Assembly: GCA_034437895.1 (NCBI GenBank)
Contig: DAOTTO010000197.1
Location: 1-5,267 of the forward strand
Source: JANRLJ01 sp034437895
GTDB lineage: Bacteria > Chloroflexota > Anaerolineae > Aggregatilineales > Phototrophicaceae
DNA length: 5,267 nt
Reading direction: 5' to 3'
Both the position numbers and the translations under genes were made by a program. Position 1 is the stretch's first letter. Each line of letters opens with the position of its first letter. This document shows positions 1-5,267 of the stretch, in pieces. The notes beneath the pieces are model-generated. The model was given only the letters and a program-made list of their open reading frames with translations. It made no database searches and had not been told where the DNA came from.

Positions 1-462
1 GTTGACCGGCAAAGTTCTTTTCATTACCACTATGCCCGCTTGATTGAAATCCTGTACTGCATGGAACAGATTGGGCAATTGCTCGAAGAGCCGGACATTC
101 TGAGTGACCGTGTGCGGGCTTATGCTGCGCCGAACCAATCGCAAGGCGTTGGAACCAGCGAAGCACCACGCGGGACACTGATGCATCACTACCAGATTGA
201 TCGCAATGGCTTGATTACGCACGCCAATTTGATCATCGCCACCGGCCACAACAATCTGGCGATGAATCGCGGTATTCTGCAAGTCGCGAAACATTTCGTT
301 AAGGGGAATGATCTGTCGGAAGGAATGCTCAACCGTGTTGAAGCAGTCATCCGTACCTATGACCCTTGCCTGAGCTGCTCGACTCATGCCATCGGCAAGA
401 TGGCGCTACAAATCCAACTGGTCGAGCCTGATGGCACAGTCGTAAATGAACTGAGACGCTGA
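1..462 (+). CDS. hoxH: [NiFe]-hydrogenase large (catalytic) subunit, HoxH-like, C-terminal part
   Basis: This is the 3' end of a gene that starts before the window; the frame is open from base 1 and gives 153 residues, against about 470-490 for a full HoxH. The subunit carries the Ni-Fe active site for reversible H2 oxidation in a cytoplasmic NAD(P)-linked hydrogenase. The decisive motif is DPCLSCSTH, encoded at 361-387, whose two cysteines (codons 367-369 and 376-378) are the second pair of Ni-Fe ligands. Upstream are GVGTSEAPRGTL and NLIIATGHNNLAMNR, typical of group 3 enzymes and closest in my memory to cyanobacterial-type HoxH (group 3d). After the motif histidine, 24 residues (388-459) form the C-terminal extension that a protease removes after nickel insertion. 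The protease gene starts 2 bases downstream. The TTG at 40 is internal, not a start. The small subunit and diaphorase genes that would prove the subgroup are outside the window, so another group 3 type is possible. Confidence 0.9.
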   Translation, partial: VDRQSSFHYHYARLIEILYCMEQIGQLLEEPDILSDRVRAYAAPNQSQGVGTSEAPRGTLMHHYQIDRNGLITHANLIIATGHNNLAMNRGILQVAKHFVKGNDLSEGMLNRVEAVIRTYDPCLSCSTHAIGKMALQIQLVEPDGTVVNELRR

Positions 463-464
463 CA

Positions 465-917
465 ATGATTCTGATTATTGGCTACGGCAATACTCTGCGG
501 GGTGACGATGGGGTAGGTTGTCATATCGCTGACTGCTTGAGCGAGAGTCTTACAAACCCTGATGTCGAAATCCTCAGCCGTCATCAGCTTACCCCTGAAA
601 TGGTCGAGCCAATCAGCCGTGCCGATCTTGTAATCTTCGTTGATGCTGATTCCGAGGGGATGCCTGGTGAATATAAAAGCTATCGTATTGTGCCGGCTGG
701 CGACATGAGTTCATTTACCCATCAGACGAATCCAGCAAGTCTTTTAGCTGCATCAAAGGAACTTTACGGCACGTATCCCGACGCTATGATGTTTTCCGTC
801 GTTGGTAATTGTTTCGACTACGGAGAGGTGTTATCAACAGCCGTTGCGAACGCAGTACCGCAAGTTATCCGCAAGATCGAGCGCCTGGTTGAGGCGGAGA
901 TGACCAGCCATGCATGA
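465..917 (+). CDS. hoxW: Hydrogenase maturation endopeptidase, HoxW/HyaD family
   Basis: A cytoplasmic endopeptidase that cuts the C-terminal extension from the nickel-loaded large subunit, the last maturation step. The 150-residue length is normal for the family. The N-terminus has the signature GYGNTLRGDDGVG (residues 6-18). By comparison with E. coli HybD (Glu16, Asp62, His93), the likely nickel-sensing residues are Asp15, one of the acidic pair Asp60/Asp62 in VDADSEG, and His86 in SSFTHQTNP. The segments HQLTPEMVEPI (40-50) and the GEVLS stretch near residue 120 also match this family. Each protease is normally specific for one large subunit, and its position directly behind hoxH makes HoxH the expected substrate. 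The ATG follows the hoxH stop by 2 bases with no clear Shine-Dalgarno sequence, so translation probably depends on ribosomes finishing hoxH. The gene overlaps hypA by 8 bases. Family assignment is secure; the name hoxW rests on context. Confidence 0.9.
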   Translation: MILIIGYGNTLRGDDGVGCHIADCLSESLTNPDVEILSRHQLTPEMVEPISRADLVIFVDADSEGMPGEYKSYRIVPAGDMSSFTHQTNPASLLAASKELYGTYPDAMMFSVVGNCFDYGEVLSTAVANAVPQVIRKIERLVEAEMTSHA

Positions 918-1272
918 ATTAGCGATTACTCAGAGCATACTTGAAATCGCGGTTCGTCATGCGGAAGCTGCTCATGCCCGGCAGATTACCGAACTGCATA
1001 TCGTGATCGGGGCGCTTTCGTCCATGATAGACGATTCAGTTCAATTTTATTGGGACATTGTTAGCCAGAATACGGTGGCTGAAGGTGCAAATCTGAACTT
1101 TCATCGCATACCAGCCGAAATGCTGTGTTCAAATTGCAGCCACCGCTATGCTCTAAAACCCGATCAATTCGCCTGCCCAGTCTGCGGAAGTACAGAAAGT
1201 GTCCTTGTGGCGGGCGAGGAATTTTACCTTGAATCAATTGAAGTGCAGCCAAGCGAAGAGGTGACAACATGA
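910..1272 (+). CDS. hypA: Hydrogenase nickel incorporation protein HypA
   Basis: HypA is a small metallochaperone that, with HypB, inserts nickel into the large-subunit precursor once the Fe(CN)2CO group is in place. The protein is 120 residues, close to the usual 113-120. It begins MHELAIT; the invariant His2 and the N-terminal amine bind nickel, which fixes the start codon. A zinc-binding loop near the C-terminus has two CxxC pairs, Cys73/Cys76 (CSNC) and Cys89/Cys92 (CPVC), as expected for the family's structural zinc site. The start lies within the end of the protease gene (8-base overlap), with a GGAG at 896-899 placed 10 bases before the ATG. The stop overlaps the hypB start in an ATGA. 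In some bacteria HypA also serves urease, but no urease gene is seen here, so the hydrogenase is the likely client. Confidence 0.96.
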   Translation: MHELAITQSILEIAVRHAEAAHARQITELHIVIGALSSMIDDSVQFYWDIVSQNTVAEGANLNFHRIPAEMLCSNCSHRYALKPDQFACPVCGSTESVLVAGEEFYLESIEVQPSEEVTT

Positions 1273-1946
1273 TAAAGCATATTCCTGTCGTGGAAAAAAT
1301 CCTTAGTGCCAATGACCATCTGGCGGATGAAAACCGGGAAAGGCTGGATGCTGCGGGGGTTTTTGCGATTAACCTGATGGCTTCGCCCGGCGCAGGCAAA
1401 ACATCCCTGATTGAACGCACCGTTCCAAAGCTCGCCGAATTCATGCGCGTTGCTGTTATTGACGGCGACATCGCGACCAGTCTTGATGCTGAACGCGCCA
1501 GTGCCGCTGGAGCAATCGCCGTCCAAATCAATACCGGCGGTGACTGCCATCTAGACGCTGTGATGATGCAGCACGCCCTCTCACAACTGCCCCTAAATGA
1601 TATTGACCTGCTCATTGTCGAAAATGTTGGCAATCTGATTTGTCCGGCGGGGTTCCGGCTTGGAACGCATAAGAATATCCTAGTTGCCTCCACTCCTGAA
1701 GGCGCGGATAAACCCTATAAATATCCGGGCATGTACCACGGCGTTGATGCACTCGTCATCAACAAAATTGATCTCCTGCCTTATATCGAATTCGATATGG
1801 CCTATTTTCGTCGGGGCGTTGAAATCCTCAATCCCGGACTTACAACCTTTGAAGTTTCCTGTCGCACAGGAGAAGGATTAGAGCGCTGGTTTGATTGGTT
1901 ACGCATAACTGTAGGAACGAGAGATGGCTTGCACATGGAGAGGTGA
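1269..1946 (+). CDS. hypB: Hydrogenase nickel incorporation GTPase HypB
   Basis: A SIMIBI-class GTPase that dimerises and drives nickel delivery together with HypA. It has 225 residues. The Walker A P-loop SPGAGKTS is at residues 39-46, a VIDGDIATS segment follows at 63-71, and the guanine-specificity motif NKID is at 165-168. The G-domain metal site is intact: Cys93-His94 (in GGDCHLD) and Cys125 (in VGNLICP), with the same 32-residue spacing as Cys166 to Cys198 of E. coli HypB. KPYKYPGMY (148-156) is also typical. The N-terminus has neither the CxxCGC high-affinity nickel site of E. coli HypB nor a histidine-rich storage stretch, so this is the short, non-storage form. The ATG overlaps the hypA stop by 4 bases and is preceded by GAGGTGA at 1258-1264. 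The gene ends 7 bases before the chosen hypF start. Confidence 0.96.
   Translation: MIKHIPVVEKILSANDHLADENRERLDAAGVFAINLMASPGAGKTSLIERTVPKLAEFMRVAVIDGDIATSLDAERASAAGAIAVQINTGGDCHLDAVMMQHALSQLPLNDIDLLIVENVGNLICPAGFRLGTHKNILVASTPEGADKPYKYPGMYHGVDALVINKIDLLPYIEFDMAYFRRGVEILNPGLTTFEVSCRTGEGLERWFDWLRITVGTRDGLHMER
1937..1946 (+). promoter_or_regulatory. Ribosome binding site that decides the hypF start
   Basis: GGAGAGGTGA includes GAGGTGA (1940-1946), a seven-base match to the complement of the 16S rRNA 3' end, ending 7 bases before the ATG at 1954. It supports that ATG over the in-frame ATG at 1924, which has only AGGA at 1913-1916. The last three bases are also the hypB stop codon, so termination of hypB and initiation of hypF share the same site. 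Confidence 0.7.
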
Positions 1947-1953
1947 CACCGCC

Positions 1954-4248
1954 ATGACAGCCGAGACAACACTTCAACGTGTCCGTATAAGGATTGGTGG
2001 CGCTGTACAAGGGGTAGGTTTCCGCCCCTTTATTTATCGTCTAGCCGCCGATTATGACGTGGTCGGATGGGTGAACAATTCATCGCAGGGTGTCATGATT
2101 GAAGCTGAGGCGGCCCGTCCGCAGCTCGAACACTTTTTGCATGACATCGAACAGAAACCGCCGCCTCATGCGTTAATCCAGACACTCGACACCGAGTTTC
2201 TGCCTCCAGTGGGTTATACCTCGTTCGAAATTCGCCACAGCGATGGCGCAGGCGCGAAAACGGCCATCGTACTGCCCGACCTAGCGACCTGCCCGGAATG
2301 TCTGAAAGAGATATTTGATCTAACTAACCGCCGCCACCGCTATCCTTTCACCAACTGCACGGATTGCGGCCCGCGCTTTACCATCGTTGAAGCGCTGCCG
2401 TATGACCGCCCCAACACCACCATGCGTGATTTCATCATGTGCGATGAATGCCGCGCTGAATACGATAATCCGCTGGACAGGCGCTTTCACGCGCAGCCCA
2501 ATGCCTGCCCCAAGTGCGGCCCGCAGCTTGCCCTCTGGGACAAAAATGGCTCGATCCTATCTATCAGAGATAGGGCGTTGCTGGTGGTAGCTGAAGCCAT
2601 CGGTGAAGGTAAAATTGTCGCGGTAAAAGGTTTAGGCGGCTTTCATCTGATGGTGGATGCCCGGAATGCGGAAGTAGTCGCGCGGCTGCGAACGCGGAAG
2701 CACCGCGAGGAAAAACCACTGGCAGTAATGATGCCGACACTCGACGTGATTAAGGCCGCTTGTGAGGTCTCGGAACTCGAAGAACGCCTACTCACATCAT
2801 CAGAAGCGCCGATTGTCCTGCTACGCCGGACAGGTGGCGATATTGCCGACAATGTCACTCCTGGCAATCCCTATCTTGGTGTGATGTTGCCATATACGCC
2901 GCTGCATCACCTGCTCATGCACGAACTCGGCTTTCCGGTTGTAGCGACGAGCGGCAACCTTTCTGGTGAACCGATTTGTACCGACGAATACGAGGCGTTG
3001 GAACGGTTGGGCAATATTGCCGACTTATTCCTCGTCCACAATCGCCCGATTACACGGCATGTTGACGACTCGATTGTCCGAGTTGCTGCCGGACGGGAAC
3101 TGATGCTGCGCCGTGCGCGCGGTTATGCGCCCCTTCCAATCGAACTACCGGAGGCAGCCCCCACCCTGATTGCTACCGGATCACATGTCAAGAATACGGT
3201 GGCGGTTACGAACGGTAAGATGGCTTTCCTCAGCCAGCATATTGGTGACATGGACACCGCACAGGCTTACGAGGCTTATCAACGGGTCATCGATGATTTT
3301 CAGCAGCTTTACGAACTGCAACCAACGGCAGTGGCCTGCGATTTACACCCTGATTACCGCTCGACTCAATACGCCGAATCCCTCGTTTTGCCGGTCATCC
3401 ATGTCCAGCATCATTATGCCCATGTTCTCTCGTGCATGGCAGAAAATCATCTCGAAGCCCCGGTCTTAGGTGTGTCGTGGGACGGCACAGGTTATGGGCT
3501 AGATGGCACGATCTGGGGCGGCGAATTCTTGCGCGTCAACCAACAGAGTTTTGAGCGATTTGCTCATCTGGCGACTTTACGCCTGCCGGGAGGCGATCAG
3601 GCCGTGAAAGAGCCGCGTCGTTCCGCGCTGGGGCTGCTGTACTCCATTTATGGCGAGGACATACCGCGCGATCTGCCGCCGATTCAGGATTTTACCGATG
3701 TCGAACTGCGGCTGTTGAAAACTGCGCTGCGAAAAGGGATTAACGCGCCCCTCACGTCCAGCGCGGGACGATTGTTTGATGCGGTGGCGGCGCTCATCGG
3801 TTTACGCCAGCGCGCCAGCTTCGAAGGACAGGCGGCGATGGAGTTGGAATTCGCCCATCATGGCATAAGCACCGACAAATGCTACCCGTTTGCGGTTACA
3901 GACATCACTAGTGAGACAGCACCCTCAAAGCGCATACTTGACTTGAAGTTGACTGTACTGGCAATGATCGATGATCTCCGTTCTGGCGTCTCGATGGGTG
4001 AAATTTCGGCGGTGTTTCATAACACACTGGCTGAAATGATTGTTTCTGTCGCGCAGTTGGTCGGAGAAAAGCGGGTGGTTTTGAGCGGTGGCTGTTTTCA
4101 GAATAAGACCTTGCTGGAGAAAACGATTGACCGCCTTCTTACTGAAGGATTTCAGCCTTACTGGCATCGTATTGTTCCACCGAATGATGGCGGCATCGCC
4201 TTAGGTCAGATCGCAGCGGCGCTGAAGGAGCAAACCATATGTGTCTAG
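1954..4248 (+). CDS. hypF: Carbamoyltransferase HypF (hydrogenase cyanide-ligand synthesis)
   Basis: HypF uses carbamoyl phosphate and ATP to make carbamoyl-adenylate and moves the carbamoyl group to the C-terminal cysteine of HypE, the source of the active-site CN ligands. All four expected modules are present in 764 residues, a normal length. The acylphosphatase-like domain (about 8-95) has GGAVQGVGFRPF with Arg24 and Asn42 as likely catalytic residues. The zinc-finger region has four CxxC pairs (Cys113/116, 135/138, 163/166, 185/188). The YrdC-like domain (about 210-395) has KHREEKPLAVMM and ATSGNLSGEP. The Kae1-like domain has the metal-binding VQHHYAH (484-490), DGTGYGLDG (510-518) and SGGCFQN (711-717). 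I chose the ATG at 1954 because it has the strong ribosome binding site and a family-like N-terminus; the ATG at 1924 would add ten unconserved residues and overlap hypB. The end overlaps hypC by 10 bases. Its partner gene hypE is not in the window. Confidence 0.97.
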   Translation: MTAETTLQRVRIRIGGAVQGVGFRPFIYRLAADYDVVGWVNNSSQGVMIEAEAARPQLEHFLHDIEQKPPPHALIQTLDTEFLPPVGYTSFEIRHSDGAGAKTAIVLPDLATCPECLKEIFDLTNRRHRYPFTNCTDCGPRFTIVEALPYDRPNTTMRDFIMCDECRAEYDNPLDRRFHAQPNACPKCGPQLALWDKNGSILSIRDRALLVVAEAIGEGKIVAVKGLGGFHLMVDARNAEVVARLRTRKHREEKPLAVMMPTLDVIKAACEVSELEERLLTSSEAPIVLLRRTGGDIADNVTPGNPYLGVMLPYTPLHHLLMHELGFPVVATSGNLSGEPICTDEYEALERLGNIADLFLVHNRPITRHVDDSIVRVAAGRELMLRRARGYAPLPIELPEAAPTLIATGSHVKNTVAVTNGKMAFLSQHIGDMDTAQAYEAYQRVIDDFQQLYELQPTAVACDLHPDYRSTQYAESLVLPVIHVQHHYAHVLSCMAENHLEAPVLGVSWDGTGYGLDGTIWGGEFLRVNQQSFERFAHLATLRLPGGDQAVKEPRRSALGLLYSIYGEDIPRDLPPIQDFTDVELRLLKTALRKGINAPLTSSAGRLFDAVAALIGLRQRASFEGQAAMELEFAHHGISTDKCYPFAVTDITSETAPSKRILDLKLTVLAMIDDLRSGVSMGEISAVFHNTLAEMIVSVAQLVGEKRVVLSGGCFQNKTLLEKTIDRLLTEGFQPYWHRIVPPNDGGIALGQIAAALKEQTICV
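2556..2574. repeat. Short perfect inverted repeat inside hypF
   Basis: CCTATCT at 2556-2562 and its exact complement AGATAGG at 2568-2574 are separated by five bases, a potential 7-bp hairpin with a U-G closing extension. It falls at about residues 202-207 of HypF, in the linker between the zinc-finger and YrdC modules. No U-run follows, so it does not look like an intrinsic terminator. It may be chance. Confidence 0.4.
4225..4230 (+). promoter_or_regulatory. Ribosome binding site of hypC within the hypF end
   Basis: AAGGAG lies inside the last codons of hypF, 8 bases before the hypC ATG at 4239. It is a near-consensus site at good spacing and shows that hypC can be initiated independently of, as well as coupled to, hypF termination at 4248. 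Confidence 0.65.
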
Positions 4249-4479
4249 CGGTTCCAGGAAAAATTATCAGCATTCAGGGCGACGAGGCCCTCAGCCGAAC
4301 TGGGCGTGTGAGTTTTGGCGGGGTCGTCAAGGAAGTCAGTCTGGCTTACGTTCCCGAAGCAGAAATTGGCGATTATGTGATTGTCCACGTTGGTTTTGCC
4401 CTCAGCAAAGTGGATGAAATCGAAGCAGCGAGGGTTTTTGATTATTTGGAAAAAATGGGCGAATTAGGAGAACTACAAA

Positions 4480-4487
<8 letters not shown>
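4239..4487 (+). CDS. hypC: Hydrogenase assembly chaperone HypC
   Basis: HypC is a small OB-fold chaperone that works with HypD as the scaffold on which the Fe(CN)2CO unit is built, then carries it to the large-subunit precursor. The protein has 82 residues, within the usual 75-95. It begins MCLAVPGKI; Cys2, exposed after methionine removal, is the essential iron-unit ligand and fixes the start. GDYVIVHVGFAL (44-55) contains the conserved His50, equivalent to His51 of E. coli HypC, and is followed by VDEIEA. The start overlaps the hypF stop by 10 bases and the end overlaps the next start by 8 bases. In many operons hypD follows hypC directly, but here a pyruvate oxidoreductase gene takes that place. 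A HupF-type paralogue is unlikely given the operon context. Confidence 0.96.
4466..4470 (+). promoter_or_regulatory. Ribosome binding site of nifJ within the hypC end
   Basis: AGGAG sits 9 bases before the ATG at 4480 and inside the last codons of hypC. It supports the start used for the pyruvate oxidoreductase and hence the 8-base overlap with hypC. Confidence 0.6.

Positions 4488-5267
<780 letters not shown>

Noticed and set aside
384..584. A minus-strand open frame of 66 codons over the hoxH/hoxW junction
   Set aside because: It is antisense to the conserved HoxH C-terminus and the protease signature motif, with no supporting features.
1061..1693. A 210-codon open frame on the minus strand across hypA and hypB
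   Set aside because: It lies opposite two genes with intact family motifs, has a composition typical of an antisense shadow, and shows no recognisable domain.
1924..1953. Earlier in-frame ATG for hypF adding ten residues
   Set aside because: The extra residues do not resemble HypF N-termini, and the ATG at 1954 has a much better ribosome binding site at ideal spacing.
4237..4248. HypF ending in ICV, which recalls the carbamoylated cysteine at the end of HypE
   Set aside because: The cysteine codon is forced by the overlap with the conserved MCL start of hypC. The protein has all HypF domains, and HypF is not modified at its C-terminus, so the likeness is probably coincidence.

Overview
The window is one gene-dense, entirely plus-strand stretch with almost no intergenic DNA. 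It reads as the downstream half of a [NiFe]-hydrogenase operon that runs straight into a pyruvate oxidoreductase gene. The order is hoxH (3' end only), hoxW-type maturation protease, hypA, hypB, hypF, hypC, nifJ (5' end only). Five complete genes are present and both ends of the window cut through genes. All identifications come from motifs read by eye; no database search was possible.

Bases 1-462 encode the C-terminus of a HoxH-like catalytic subunit, with the second pair of Ni-Fe cysteines and a 24-residue C-terminal extension. The next gene encodes the endopeptidase expected to remove that extension. Four accessory genes follow. HypA and HypB deliver nickel. HypF starts cyanide ligand synthesis from carbamoyl phosphate. 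HypC is the scaffold and chaperone for the Fe(CN)2CO unit. The window then ends inside a gene whose product starts like the single-chain pyruvate:ferredoxin (flavodoxin) oxidoreductase NifJ. hypD and hypE, needed for the same cofactor, are not in the window.

Neighbouring genes overlap by 4, 8, 8 and 10 bases or are 2 to 7 bases apart, so the set is very probably one transcript with coupled translation. No promoter, terminator, RNA gene, mobile element or CRISPR array was seen. The promoter and the diaphorase and small-subunit genes (hoxEFUY in known systems) would lie upstream of base 1.

The encoding organism is a bacterium with moderate GC content (slightly above 50% by eye). A Hox-type bidirectional hydrogenase with hoxW and hyp genes directly downstream, plus a NifJ-type enzyme, fits Cyanobacteria or Chloroflexota-like bacteria best, but the sequence does not settle this. 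As a unit the genes suggest fermentative hydrogen metabolism: pyruvate oxidation yields reduced ferredoxin or flavodoxin, and the hydrogenase can dispose of the electrons as H2. The most notable point is the direct coupling of nifJ to the hyp genes; the families themselves are well known.
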